A DNA stretch of 64,000 nucleotides from Elgaria multicarinata webbii (GCF_023053635.1 NC_086182.1:37304001-37368000), one strand, 5' to 3'; shown: positions 10,309 through 36,627, counted from the first letter of the stretch. The notes: generated by a model not told the origin, from the sequence alone. Made by a program: numbers and translations.

Positions 10309-11470
10309 GGGGCCCACAAATGCTTCTGGGCTGGCCTCCCCATCCTGTGCCCTGCTCAGCTCCCAGCTCTCTTCTGGAGTCATGGTAGAGTTTCTTCCCT
10401 CTTTTAAAGGGATTTGTGCATTTATAATGAGGCTGCCTCTGCTGTGTTTTGTTGGTTTACTGTCAGTTTTGTTCGTTTTAACCCCTGAAAAGCACCCCGA
10501 GGCCTCCAGTGATAGAGCAGCCCCATACACTGAGTGCCTGCATGTCCCTGGTGCTGAGGGTTTCTTCCTCTGGCACCTTCTCTTTAAAACCATCCCCAGG
10601 ACAATTTGACGACCAGAACAGGGCAAGCAAGGCAGGCGCCTCGTGCTCCCATTACATGGGGGGGGGGGGCTCATAAAGCTCCGCGGGCCCTTGGCTCTCA
10701 ATGCCATCCTCTCTTGGAAACTGTGGCCTGGCAGCACCTTATTTCTCATTTCTGGGCACCAGGAAGGCAGGCAGGGAGGTGGCGGCTCAGACCTGTCCCT
10801 CCCAATTGCCAGAAACCCAGGGGCCCCTGGGCTCAGCTTAGGGAACTGGTTTGCACTGCAAGGCTCCAACAGGTGGTGTCCCTGTGAACACGTGCAGAGT
10901 GCCCAGCCCACACACCCCTGGGGCTGGGAGGGGGAGAACACCCAAGGCAATGAGTGGGATTCCCTGGCACTGTTCATTCTCAAAGCTCCCACCCCCTCCT
11001 CCTCCTCCTCCCTGCCACACACCCAGAGGGAGAAGTGGCTTGGTGCCACTTCCTGCAGAGCAGGCTGGCCGAAACCCTCCCTGCGATTGCCTCTTCCTTG
11101 GATGCTCATGATCTCAGCTCATCAGTATGTTGAGTGTTCAGGCAGGCAGCTCTGCTAATGGCTCTGCCTCTGCCCTGGCTGCTGCCTCCGCCTCTGCCCT
11201 GGAGCAAATGTCCTCCTCAGGCACTTCCTGCCTTCCTCTGCGCTGCCAGATGATCATCTGGTTCTGTGAGGCTGCCGCTCGGGAAAGGCCGGCCAGTGCC
11301 TCAGAAAACACCGCACGGTGCTCGGACCTTCCAGTGGAGCCTGGACATGGCAGTTAGGGCCGGGGCTCACGCCTCCCCCGCAGCCCCCCTCCCTCCCCCT
11401 CCCACTCCAGTCAGTCCACATTGGGGATGGAAGGGGCCGCAAAGGATGTGCCTGAAGGATGCTGGAGCTG

Positions 11471-11546
11471 CTTCCACAGGAGGTCGTGTTGGCCTTTGAA
11501 AGCCATCCAAATTGCTTTCAAAGGCCAACACGACCTCCTGTGGAAG
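11471..11546. repeat. Perfect 33-bp inverted repeat (foldback) with 10-nt loop
   Basis: Bases 11471-11503 are the exact reverse complement of 11514-11546, separated by CATCCAAATT. The right arm belongs to an old LINE running on the minus strand (LPQEVVLAFES-like reading); the left arm is an inverted copy of the same LINE bases. Confidence 0.95.
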
Positions 11547-12060
11547 TGGATTCCATAGTTTATCTCTGTGCTGTGTGGAGAAATCCTCCCTTTTAACCAT
11601 CCCGAATGGCCCACCAATCGGATTCATGGGATAACCTCATTGGGTCCTAGTATTATGGGACAGGGATAAAAACATCTCCCTCTCCGCTTTCTCCACACCA
11701 TACATAACATCGTACCCCTTTGTCATGTCTCTCTTAGTTGCCTTTTCCCCCAGCTAAACAATCCCAGGTGTTGCCACCTTTCCTCATAGGGGAATTGTTC
11801 CAGCCCCTTGGTTATTTTAGTAGCCCTTTTCTGCATTTTACCAACTCTACAAAGTCCCTTTTTAAGTGCAGTGACCAAAACTGTACACCTATGCTAAATA
11901 CACATCTTCTACACGTATTCTCGGTTTCATTTTCAGTTCCTTTCCTATTTATGCATAACATGGAATTTCCTTTTTCACAGCAACCACACACTGAGCTGTC
12001 CAGCACAACCCCAAGGTATCTTTCTTGGCCAGTTACTGTTAGCTCAGATCCTATCAGTTT

Positions 12061-12183
12061 TTTGTTTTTTTAAAACTTATCCCTCCCCCCTGTTCCCTCC
12101 CCCACCCCTGCCCATCTCACATAGCTTCCCCCTATTTTTCTTTCTAGGGTGGTTTATCCTTTTTCTTTATCTCTTCCATTTTA

Positions 12184-12233
<50 letters not shown>

Positions 12234-12430
12234 CTACTTTTTTAGGAGTCCCAGAGAGTCCTATAAGCTTCTACTGAAGTTGTTCTATTCTTTTGTTTCT
12301 TCATATATTCTATATATTTTTGCCAATCATTCTTAAAGTTACCTTTTTGCTTTATTCCTCTTTGAAAATATAACTTCTGTGTCAATTTTTCGCTAATTGC
12401 TATTTCCCAAATTTTCCTTTCCCACGTGCT
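12061..12430 (-). mobile_element. 5'-truncated L1-clade LINE, about 370 bp
   Basis: The minus strand gives an open L1 ORF2 C terminus (EKLTQKLYFQRG, then FKNDWQKYIEYM, then AYRTLWDS and stop). A short 3' UTR with a GATA-type tetranucleotide tract and an A-rich tail follow. It is flanked by an exact 31-bp direct repeat, as expected from L1 target-primed insertion. The intact reading and identical duplications suggest a young insertion. Confidence 0.88.
12186..12233. repeat. (CTAT)n microsatellite in the L1 3' UTR
   Basis: About 12 CTAT units inside the L1 insertion. Confidence 0.95.
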
Positions 12431-13330
12431 CAGTTACTGTTAGCTCAGATCCTATCAGTTTATACTTGGGCTTTTTTTTTGCTCCAATGTGCATCATCTT
12501 ACACTTGCTGACAATGAACCCGATTTGCCATCTTGATGCCTGTTCTCCCAGTTCTAAGTGATGCTTTTGGAGCTCCTCACAATCCCTTTTTCTTTTAACC
12601 ACCCTAAATGATTTGGGGTCAACAGCAGACGTGGGCACTTCTCTGCTCACTCCTAATTCCAGATCATGTATGAACGATTTGATGAAGCATTGGTCCCCCA
12701 TGGGAAGCTTGTTACATCTTTTCTGGGGACCGGTTAGGCCAGCAGAGCCAAATGGAGAGTGTGTGTGTGATGGGGGGCAGCCGCCTTTGTGCAGGGTTGG
12801 TGGTAGCGCAGGGTTCCCAGAGGGACGCAATGGCCGTCCAGGGACACCATGCTCCTCCTCCTCACCCCGCCCTACTCCAGCATCCTGCAGCCCGGTGGGG
12901 TCCAGATCTGACTGGTTTTCCCAGTCCGGTAATTGGGCTGCCAGGTGTTTCTTCCACCTCCCTGGCTGTCACCTCTCCTGAGTCAGGCACGCCTGTCTCC
13001 TCCCATGAGCCTCATGACCTCCCCTGGGTGGAGCTCCTCTGCTTCTGCCGGCTGCCACAGGAGTCTTGCCCAGATCCCCGACCAGAGGGGCTCCAGGTGT
13101 GGGGATGCACTCAGGGAGGCCGCTGTGTGTGATGGCCCGACCAGGCAGGTAGCGAAGGTGCGTCTCTTCCCGGCCTGTGGGGCTCCTCGGGACACCTGAA
13201 GAGCGACACCTTCCACCTGCCTTCTGGAATCTGGGAGGAAAACTGCGGCGCCAAGTAGCATTTCAGGTCAGTCCAGTTTCTTCCATGGATTGCACCTCTG
13301 CTTGCCACACAGCTAGCAGGGAGGTTGCCA

Positions 13331-13354
13331 GGCAGGCAGGCAGGCAGGCAGGCA
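13331..13354. repeat. (AGGC)n microsatellite
   Basis: Five to six GGCA/AGGC units in the intergenic region. Confidence 0.85.
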
Positions 13355-14206
13355 GCAAGACTGAAGGGAACTGGTAGCCCATGCATGCGCAGGAAGGATG
13401 GCAGCTCTTTGCACCGCTGGAAGGGGGGCTGCACAGACCCCAGGCCTCCTCTGGGGCAGAGCAGAAGAGCCCATGGATGGGGGTCCATGCCTGGTGTGTG
13501 AGCCGAGGCAAGGAAGGTGGTACCTTGGGAAGGGGGGGGGAGTCAGGGGAGGAGAACGGCCTGCTGGGGTCTGGCTGAAAGAGGCGCAGTTTGTGGCGCA
13601 TTGGATGGGGAGAGAGGGATGGGGGGGAGGCTTTGATGCCTAGTTCCCACAGGCCCTGGCAGGAGAACTGGGTTCCCCAGGCGTCCCTCGCAATAATGTT
13701 TCGAGAACTGTTGCTGTGGGGAATCCCCAAACTTTCATACCCCAAATTGTCCCTAGCTGGTTCTGGGTCACCCTGGAACCTGCCAGCCCAGAAGCCAAAG
13801 CTTCTTCTGCTGCTGCTCCTCCCCCTTCCCTGTTTGGTCAACAATGACTGTTTGCCTCTTCCTGGAGCTGAAGCAAACAGGACGCGGTGGTGGTAGCGGG
13901 GGCGGCAGCGGCTGTTGCCCAGCACCAGACCCAAAGAGCAGGAAGGGCGCCCTGGGGCAATGACCCTGAAGAAGGCCCACAGCCCAGCCCTGCATGCCCA
14001 CTACCAGGCCAGGAATTGGGGCTGCTGGCCCTTGGCTCAGGGCAGCTGGGAGGAGAAGCGAAGATGGGCTGGATCCTGGGAGGAGCGGCAGGTCCAATGT
14101 GTGCCCAGGTGCAAGGCGAGGCATGGTGGCAGCGCCTGCAAGGCTAGGAGGGGACTCATGGAGTGTGGGAGGCGGGGATGCTTCCAATTAGACTGAAGGG
14201 GACACG

Positions 14207-14227
14207 GACACACACACACACACACAG
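14207..14227. repeat. (AC)n microsatellite
   Basis: About ten CA units. Confidence 0.85.
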
Positions 14228-15503
14228 TGCCAACAAACTCCTCAGGCCTGTAACCTGCATGTTCCTCAGGAGGGAGGAAGCAGCAGCAGCCAGTGCAGGG
14301 TGCAGAGGTGTGCCCCTTGTAAGCCTGTGCCTTCTGTTCCTGTTGCAAAATGGGCGGTGGGGTATGTGCAGCACCAGTGTGCAACTGGCCCAAAGAGCAG
14401 AGGCTGGAAATGCCAAGAAAGCATGAGATGCAGAAGCAGTCCAGGACATCTCTGCCAAAGGTCTTGTGCTGTGCTGGGATCCAGAAGAGCAACCCTGTGG
14501 GTCACGGACAGGCCTTGTGCTCCTTCGCCAAAAGCTTCCGACTCAGAAGGGCTTGGCTGTGCCTCATTGGCACGAGGAGGAGCAGCTTCCCCTTGGTCGA
14601 AGGTATGAACCCGCGCTGCGCCTTGGGCTGACGGCCTTTTGTCGTGTGCTGCCTTCATGGCTGAGATGCCCTTCTGGAGCGCACACGGCTGAACAAAGTC
14701 TGCCTTTGGGCTGAAGGACACCTGACAGGGCAGATTTCTCCTGATAACCCATTTTTTTTCCTTTATAAAGGCCATGGGGAGGGGAGTCTGCTCCAAACTG
14801 GGTTAGCGCAGCAGCACGGGGGCAGTGAAAGCTCACCCGTTTGGGCCTTTGCCCCCCCTCCCAGACTGCCTTGGGTCCTGCAGCAGCTGGTGGCTGGGAG
14901 GAGAGGGAGATGAGGCAGCAGGTCCATTGAAAGTGGCTGTGAGTGAGGCAGACGGAGGGAATCGGGCCCTTAGGTGTAACATGCAGCCCAGCAGCGTTCC
15001 ACATCCCAGGAAGATGGCTCTGCCTCTGGAAAGGTCAGGGTAGCCAGGCTGGAATGGGGGGATCACCTGTGGCTTGGACATGGCCAGCTTCCTGCCTGTG
15101 GAGGGGGCTATCGGGGACTGGTCTAGCTGCAGCACACACAGAAGAACCCTTTGTCCTGGGAGGCCAGGAGATAGGAGAGGGCCAATCGAGGGCCCCTGGC
15201 TGATAAAAGGACTCCTAGAACTGCCTCCTTCCCTCCCTCAGGCTGGGCAAAGTGGGGCTTGCCTGCTGGGGTCTTTGCAAAGGGCCCCCATGTCTTTCTC
15301 CCTCCAAGAAGAGGCTGAGAAGGCATTTCCAGATGGCCCAATGCAGCCCCCACACCTGCCCTACGGAGGCATCTCTGCTTGGCTGTGGCTGTGGCTGTGG
15401 CCATGAAGGGGGAGGGGCTCCCCTGTGCCCCCCCCCAGCTTCCCCTTGGCTCCTTCAGAGGAAGAGCCATGACTACTTCTGCCTCGGCCTTCTTTGCCCA
15501 CAG

Positions 15504-29407
<13,904 letters not shown>

Positions 29408-30930
29408 TGAGAGGAGGGCTCTTTGCTGCTGCACCTGTGTCCCTGATCTCACGGAAGAGCCCTCGTGGAGCTGTGGGATCCTTGCTGCAGCTCGCTCCTC
29501 TTTAGGCATCAGGATACTAGTGTGGCAGAGAACAACTGTGACCTCCCCCTGGCCTCTGGGCTGCTGTTGCTTTCAGTCTAGGCCTCAAGCCACTCCTGCA
29601 ACTGTTGAGGCTGGAGCAGAGCATCTGGGAGGGATATTCCAGGACATGTAAGCATGTGTTTGATGGGGGAGGATGTGATGGTGTCCCTCCCCAAAGAAGT
29701 GGCTTCACCGGACACCTCTTGGGATCAAACTGCTTTGGCCAAAGAGAACAGGCCTCCTCACTGTCGACTGTGGCTGGACAGGAAATGGACCAGAGGGGCC
29801 CTGGGCCCACCAGCCTCCTGGGCCCCTGATAGAAGAGGAGCCCTTGGCTGGCACCCACCTCTCCTCAGCCCCTTGGCATTTCAGGGTCTCTCTGGCAGAC
29901 TCACAGCCCCTTGTGGCAGCCTGGCTTCCCCACCAGCCTTTGAAATGAGTCAGGGGGACCACAGGCTTCACTGGTTTAGGGTTGCCCACGTTGACTGTCA
30001 GTTGCAACAGCCCTCCCTCCCCCAGCTTCAGGTAGAGATTCCAGGCAGGCCCTGGATGTGGCATCTGTGTGGCAACCAGGGGCTCTGCCATGAAGTTGTG
30101 GCCCCTCCCTTTGAAGTGGACCAGGTGGGGACAGGAAAAAGCCTTTGCATAAGGCAGAGAGGGTCTTATTTGCTGCCACCAACCAAGAAGGGTCAGCGCA
30201 GACCATGAGCCACCGGTCACCAGCTAGGCACAGTTGGCGATTCACTGTGGCAACTCTTCCACCATTTCAGTGCCAAAGTCCAGGGGGTCTCCTGGCAGAA
30301 ATGAGCTACATTAGCTTGATGGTAAGAGTTGGGCGGTTGTTTCTTCTGACATCACTTTTCTGTAGCTCCAGACATAGACATTTCTGGTGTTCTGATGCAG
30401 CTTCTTCTCCCAGTGCCAAGGGACTGGCTGAAGGGTGAGGTAGCCTCCCTTAAGCCCCATGCTCTGGAGCTAGCCCCTGAAGCTGGTCCTTGGGGGTAGA
30501 CTTCTTCTGGACTGGAAGGTTCTATTTTGCCATCACCAGACAGCGATGGGTTTCCTCTGGTTCCCCCACCACCACCTTAATACTTTTACCATGGATTTGC
30601 TGAAACCTTTTAAGCTGCCCAAGCTGGTAGGCATCATAACATCTTGTGAAAATGAATTATATTATTTAATTATGACTTGGGTGAAGAAATCCTTCCTTAT
30701 CTCTCTCTTGTCCAGCATTTCTTTGCACACACACACAGAGTTCTAGGACTTCTTTGAGATAGAAAAATCTTTCTCTGGTTCAGTTTCCCCACTGGAATGG
30801 GCGGAAGGAGGCCTAGCGAGGCTCTCTCAGCCCCACAACTGGAGGCACCTTTGCTGCCACCAGCTGCCCCCATCCCAAAAGACACAGCACACACACCCCC
30901 AAGGTGCTTGGAGTGAAGCAATCCCCAGGG
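29408..30930 (+). other. TMPRSS13 3' UTR and TMPRSS13-FXYD6 intergenic region
   Basis: Follows the predicted TMPRSS13 stop. No clear polyadenylation signal was found, so the transcript end is unknown. No other gene is seen; the human interval holds none that I know of. Confidence 0.4.
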
Positions 30931-30939
30931 ACGGACTGA

Positions 30940-33750
30940 TGAGGGCGGGGCGGGGCGGGGCCGCCTAGGGGCCACTCCTCAGCAGCAGCGCCTGCCAGGC
31001 TTAGCAGGCAGAGAGCAGCTTAAGTTGTCCACGTCTGTCAGGATGGGCTACGGAGGCAGAGGGTGAGCGAGGCCAGGCGCACTCTGATTTGACCCCGCGG
31101 CGAAGGAGACGGGGGGAGGTGCGGCCAGCAGCGGAGGTGGGCACTGAGAGCCTGGGTGGGCTCCACGGTCCCTTCCAGCTGGCAGTGGCCGAATCCTGCT
31201 GCTGGTGTCCTGCTGCCGTCGCCTGTTGCGATGCGGAGCTGCCCGGCTGCTGCTCGGCCCTTTGCCGCGGCTGCCGCCTGCTCGCCTCTGGCACGCAGTG
31301 AGGAAGGGCCCGCCGGCCCGTCCGTGGGCCCGGCCCCTGTGGACGGCGGGAGGGCGCGGCCACCGCTTCTGACCACGCAGGCAGGGGACTGGAGGAGGCC
31401 CCTTCTGCTCTGGGCGCCACTCAGGGCGGCCGCTGGCCCGGGCCACGGGGCGGAGAGGAGACGTCTACCGCTCTCTGGCGCCGGGTGGGGACTTGGGAGC
31501 GCAGCTGCTGTTGCGAGGCTCTGCCCAGCGGTTGCAGACGCACCCTAGCCTCTTCTTCGCCCCCTGCCGCCAGGCTGCCCGTCCCATCCCACGGCGAGGC
31601 GGCTTCAGCCGGGGGGCTCGGCTGCCCCACTGAGTTTCCTCCGCGAGCCCCCCGCCCGTGTTCTCTCTTTGAAGGCCGGGGTGTGTGGAGAGGGGGCGCA
31701 GTCTGCAGAGCGGGTCGGAGCGGCCCCCGCCTCTCCTTCCAAGGCCGGCCAGACGAAGTCCGTGGCGGTCATCGTGCCAGAGGCGGGCGGGCTCTGAGCA
31801 TGGGCAGAGTGTACGGGCCCCGTAGTGAGCCCCTTCAGGCCGCTGTCCCCTGGGCAAGGGGACTGAGCCCCGGTATCTCTTGGCGAAGGGGGGGCGGACG
31901 GGCGGGCGCAGGCTCTACGTCCGGCGGGGCTGCTTCGACGATCGCGCGGTGACATCAGCGCAGCCCCTGCCCGCCTCCCCTCTCCCTCCCCCCTCCGTCT
32001 ATCTGTCGGCGCCGCCTCCCTGGCTCCGCCGCGCTCTCCCCCTCCCCGCCAGCCGAGCCGAACCGAGCCATGCCCGAGCCCGTGGCACGCCCAGCCCGAG
32101 CCAGCCACGCGGGGACGCGGGCTTGAGCCGAGCAGCGCAGCGCCCCGAGGAACGGAGGCGGCAGCACAGGAGGGACGTGCCGCGCCTCGACGCCTCTGCT
32201 CCGCCAACGCCCTCCGACCGGCCCTGCGCAGCTCCGCCCGCCCGGGGAGAGCCTCGTCCTCCGCTGCTTTCCCGCGCAGCCTGCCCGGTAAGCAGAGCCC
32301 CGACGGGAAGGCAGCAGCGTCGCGCCGCCTCCCCGCCCAGCCAGCCGCCTCCGAGGCCGCGGAGACGCGACTGGCGAGCGCAATCCGCGGGCCGGAGGGC
32401 CGCGCCCCAGTCGGCCCCCCGCCTCCCGGCAGCCCCCCGCCGCGATCGGCGGGCCCTTCCCCCAACCCCACGCCGCCCCTTCCTCACACGCCCCCTCCCC
32501 CTTCTGGGCTTCTGCCGGGGTGGCGGCCGCAGCGACGGGACAGCCCTCTGCCAGCCGTGCGGGGGCGACTCCCGGGGCCCAGCCTGCTCGCCGCTTCTCC
32601 TGCCCCCGCCGGGACACAGCCCGCCTTCTGCCCGGTTGCCAACCCGCAGCAGCTGGGCTGAGCTTTGGGATCCGATTGGCTTTTTGGGGCTCCCTTCTGC
32701 TATGAAGGAGCCTCCCCACCACGCTCCTGGGTGTGCTCCTGGGCATATGCAGAGTGCCCCTCCCTCGAGCCAGCCTGAGCCGAGCTCCAGCCAGCTCCCT
32801 GGCCAGGAAGAGGTGGGCTCCTGGGCAGAACGGGCGGCCCAGGTGGGCTCCAGCACGCCTTTCTGGGTGTCTCCTCCACAGGCGCGCACACACGCACACA
32901 CCTCGGGCCTGCTTGCCCGGGGTGGGGCTGCGTAGTTGGGCGCTCCACGGGCCCTCCTAGGGGGCGCAGGGCGTCCACCCTCCTGCTCCTCCCTCCGCCC
33001 CCGACTTCTTGGGCGCTGCACATCTGTGGCTGCCCGCCCAGCCGCCCGTCTTACACATCCTGCCATTGCAGGTTCGTGATTGGCCTTGCTGTTGCCGTGC
33101 CAACCACCTGCTTGCACGGCTCTCCTTTCGCTGGGTTGCCTAGTTACCAGTTATCTCCCCACATAGGCTGGGGGGGATATTTTGCCTTGGCTAGCCCCCC
33201 CCTCCTCCCCACACTTGTAGATGGAATCCCATCAGACAGGGCTGAGCTGAGCGGTGCCCGTTTCCCGCCTCCTTCCCGGAGGGGACGTTGCGCGCGGATC
33301 TTGACTGGCCGCCCAGCAAGTCACTCAGCCACGACGGAGGGGGGTGCGCGGTGTGTGAGGGAAGGGGGGGACACGGGGGGGGGGTTGCGCGCGCGCGCAT
33401 TCTCTCTTCGGGCTGAAATATGCGCTGGCATTCTGAACGTGTTGCATGTCGCTGTTTGGATGGCCCTTCTCTAACTGGAAGACGAGAGGCTGTCGGGCAG
33501 GAAAATGGAAGCCGTCCGAGTCGGGGGGAGGGGAGGGGGGAGCAAAACAACATGGACGAGAGGCAATGGGGGAGAAGGAGGGGCGGGCGCTGTTGTTTAG
33601 ACCCTCTCGGAAAGGCAGCCCTCGTCTCACTGGCCTGCCGGTTGGAGGAGCGGATTCTGGGGGCGGGAGGCGGCGGGGAGGGAGCGGTGGAGGAGGGCGG
33701 CCAGCAGGGAAGAAGAGCAGCGCCGCCGCCGCCGCTGCGCAGGCATCTGG
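30940..33750 (+). promoter_or_regulatory. Large CpG island, candidate FXYD6 promoter
   Basis: The longest CG-dense block in the window. It lies upstream of the FXYD6 coding exons on the same strand, as expected for a gene whose first exon(s) are non-coding. A good donor, CCCG|GTAAGC at 32287/32288, could end a 5' UTR exon. Assignment to FXYD6 is inferred from position. Confidence 0.6.
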
Positions 33751-33839
33751 AGGGAGGGGGCTTTGGCGGCTGCGGCCGACAGCTGACCCAATGGGAAGCC
33801 CCCAAGCAGGACGGGGGGGGCATCAGACCCTCCTAATCC

Positions 33840-34325
33840 CTCCCTGGACAGCGTTTGTACACTGCCCAAGAACCAAGGACTTTGGGTGGTCAGCAACAAA
33901 ATGTAAAACTGGAAATGGCGAGAACAAATCAAACAGAAGAAAAGGACCACTATGCACGTTAAAATTAGCGCAACCTCACCAGCAAAACAGGACTACAGCA
34001 GAGCTAAATGCCCTGAAAGGTCTTGAGAGTAAAAAGCTCTTCACCTGGCTCTGAAACGGCTGTCGCTGGCGACCAGGCGAGCCCCTCCGGGGATGGCATT
34101 CCACAGCCGGGGACCCTCCCCCAAAAAGGGCCGGATGAAAAGAAAGCGCAGAGGTGGGGCTTCAAGAGAACAGATAGCTGAAGAAGTGTGGACATCCTTG
34201 CCACGCTTGGGCCACGGGGATTCCTGGCATCGTGCTGGAAAGATAACAGATCTAAACTTGGGGTGGGCAGGAAGTAGAACTTCAGGTGTTTGGACTTCAA
34301 CTCCTCTTCTCACCTCTTCTTTGAT
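33840..34325 (-). mobile_element. L2-like LINE 3' fragment
   Basis: Minus-strand reading contains PRLWNAIPGGARLVASDS and ELFTLKTFQG, which align with the PRLWNELPREVRLA and LKTFLFTQ end of the L2 at 39.0-40.8 kb. Decayed. Confidence 0.6.
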
Positions 34326-34983
34326 TTACAGGGACTGATTAGACTCAAAAGTCAGCTGAGACTCCAGAACTGATATATGTTTGTTCAGTAATGTGTTTCT
34401 ATGCAAACCGGATTGCACACTAAGTAAGGGCCAAGGCTAGGTATAGGAACCTAGACGTCGCCCTGGGTTAGGAAGGACAGCTCCAAAATGATGGGGATAC
34501 TTACAAAGTGCAAGGAGAGACCCCAAATGTATAGCTACAACTCACATCATTCTTTATTTGCCGTTTAGAGGTGGTCCTGAAAGCCAAATGAAATTGCACA
34601 TGTTTGCCAGACTCCGATAAAAGATCTTCATACAAGTTCCTGGGTGTATATTACTTGCTGGATCAGGAACTGCTACTATAGATCAGATTTGCATCCAAGT
34701 TCACACGCTGTCTGTCCGCACTGCATTACTTGCCCTGGAAAGCACATACCTATATCTATCTTCCAGTGCAAATAGCCATGCATAAATACCATCTTTACTT
34801 GTGATCAGAGCTGGATTAGGGTGTTAGTGTAATTTTGAGGAATGTGCAAATACTCTGGGCTGCTGCGTTTGCTTTTTTCTGTTATGAGAAGTGGTGGTTT
34901 GGGAGAGTCTTCAGTAAATAGGGTTCTCTGTGTCACCAGTGGGAGTAATTCTGAATACCAGAGAGAGTAACTTGGGAATTTTT

Positions 34984-35048
34984 GTGAACTGCCCAGAAAG
35001 CTTCGGCTATTGGGCAGTATAAAAATGCAATAAACAAATAAATAAACT
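34984..35048 (+). mobile_element. L2 3' tail fragment
   Basis: Sense copy of the L2 3' end (GAACTGCCCAGAAAGCTTCG, GCTATTGGGCAGTATAAAAA) with a short AAATAAATAAA tail. Confidence 0.75.
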
Positions 35049-35094
35049 CCCAGCATTCCTGACCAGTGGTCAGTCTGACAGGGGCTTCTGGATA

Positions 35095-35345
35095 CTGAAT
35101 TTTATTATATTTATTTCATTTATATCCCTTCTTTTTTCTTCCAAGGACCCAAGGCAGCATACATAATCCTCCTCCTCCTCTCCATTATATCCTCACAACA
35201 ACTACCTTATGAGGTAGGCTGGGCTGAGAGTCTGTGACTGGCCCAAAGTCACCCAGTGGGTTTCCACGGCTGAGTGGGGACTAGAACCCGGATCTCCCAA
35301 CTCCCAGTCCGACGCTCTAGCCACTACACCACACTGGCTCTCTTA
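35095..35345 (-). mobile_element. tRNA-derived CORE-type SINE, near full length
   Basis: The minus strand starts GAGAGCCAGTGTGGTGTAGT, has an A box (GTGGCTAGAGCG) and B box (GGGTTCTAGTCCC), then a MIR-like core (GTGACTTTGGGCCAGTCAC, CTACCTCATAAGGTAGTTGT) and the tail GGGATATAAATGAAATAAAT. Intact pol III boxes suggest moderate age. Confidence 0.8.
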
Positions 35346-36627
35346 AGTCCTAAATCCATGGCGATCTCCCTTCTGCGCAGCTGATCTCAGCTACCGGGGA
35401 CCACTGAGGATGATGCTTTTTTGTGTGTGCAGGCTGGTGCGGCTTGGCCTGTTGATGGCCTTTTTAGCCATGGTGTAGCCATAGAGGGGTGGGATTGTGC
35501 TCGGGTCCCCTTATACAGCTCTAGCGTACGATAGGGGGCCCCCATGTTATGGTCTTCTGCCAGGGAAGCCTCTGGCTCCTTGCTTGCTATCCCTAGCCGT
35601 GTCTTCATGGGCCACAAATCAGAGCATCTCTGCTGTTTCTGTTTTAAGTGCTGGGGGCCAACAGAGCAGTCATCTCCCCCAGCCCAGTGCTTTTGCTGTG
35701 GCACCTGGGACTCCTGCTGCTGCTTGTAGTGGACTCCACTTTCTGCTTGTCCCAAGTCAGGCGCTTGAGCGACCACAGCCTGTTTGCCCTGGATTGGGCA
35801 TCCAGTGATTTCTGCAGCACAGTCCCTAGCAAGCCGCTGATGAAGGAGCCAGCCGCTGCCTCTGGGCTGTGAATGTCAACAGACCCACCAGCTGAAGTCC
35901 ACAGAATTTGTGGAAGTTGAGCCGCACCCGGGTTCCCACATTTGTCTTGTCTTCTCCAGACAGAAAAAACAAGAAGGCAAACGGGGATCCCTGAAATCAG
36001 TGAGCAAGTGAGCTCGTGTCTGGATGATCAGGCAGCAGGACTTTCAAAATCCACCATGAAAGGTCACAAATCAATGTGCAGAATTGACTTGGTTACCTCT
36101 GTTGTGCACAGAAAATCATTTAAAAGCAAAAAGAGAATGGTGAATGTTTGCAAATTACAAAAAACACACACAGCCCATTTTCTAGTTTATATTTTAGAAA
36201 AGGAGGCAGAAGATGGATTCTCAGAATTATTTGACAAAATCCCTTCTGATTAAAATCCTGTGCTAAGTACATTGTCTTCCTGGGTGGTGGGGGAGATTTC
36301 TCTGTGTCCTGGAAAGATCTGGTTTTAATCGACTGAATGCCGAGCAAAGGACCTGTGTCCCAAAGCTCCAGTCAGTGGCCTTCTGACTAGTGGCCTCTGC
36401 AGCCTCATTCAGACTGACTGAGGGTGCAATGCTGAGGCCATCCCTGAACAGGCACAAGTGCAATCCACAAGAACCTCACACTGGGGGATGAGCAGGACAC
36501 ACTGATGCAAGGGGAGCATAGGAAGCACATGCATCCGGTTGCTGGGGTGGGCTACCTCCTCCTTTCCTGTAGCCACTTGCAATGCCCTCCTGTCTGGGCC
36601 CAAGTGAGCCCTAAGTGCAGTTTCATA

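Larger units (their letters stand above)
12030..12461. repeat. 31-bp target-site duplication flanking the L1
   Basis: Bases 12030-12060 and 12431-12461 are identical over 31 bp (each starting CAGTTACTGTTAGCTC). They bracket the L1 insert precisely. Confidence 0.93.
11507..12750 (-). mobile_element. Old CR1-superfamily LINE, interrupted by an L1
   Basis: Minus-strand reading shows LINE ORF2 C-terminal features: a FIVSKCKMMHIG-like block, then IGSELTVTE, and later LWNPLPQEVVLAFESNLDGF. The L1 insert splits it at the IGSELTVT codons. It is 5'-truncated and decayed. CR1/L3-like is the best guess. Confidence 0.7.
8600..15503. other. IL10RA-TMPRSS13 divergent intergenic region
   Basis: Between the IL10RA start and the first supported TMPRSS13 exon. 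G-runs are frequent between 8.7 and 10.1 kb. The rest holds a short 51-bp minisatellite, an old LINE with an L1 inserted in it, a perfect foldback, and unassigned GC-rich sequence. The 5' UTR and first coding exon of TMPRSS13 should lie here or just upstream of 15.5 kb, but I could not identify them. Confidence 0.5.

Noticed and set aside
9724-11109. 461-codon minus-strand open frame
   Set aside because: Low-complexity G/C-run sequence and a minisatellite; no recognisable domain.
31605-33117. Several frames above 280 codons in the large CpG island
   Set aside because: Arg/Ala/Pro-rich readings on both strands at once, typical of GC-rich non-coding DNA; no homology seen.
35095-35345. tRNA gene on the minus strand
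   Set aside because: A and B boxes belong to a SINE head followed by a core and tail; no complete cloverleaf was identified.
36000-36252. Lys-rich plus-strand open frame of about 80-100 codons
   Set aside because: No splice context or homology recognised; probably chance in AT-richer intronic DNA.
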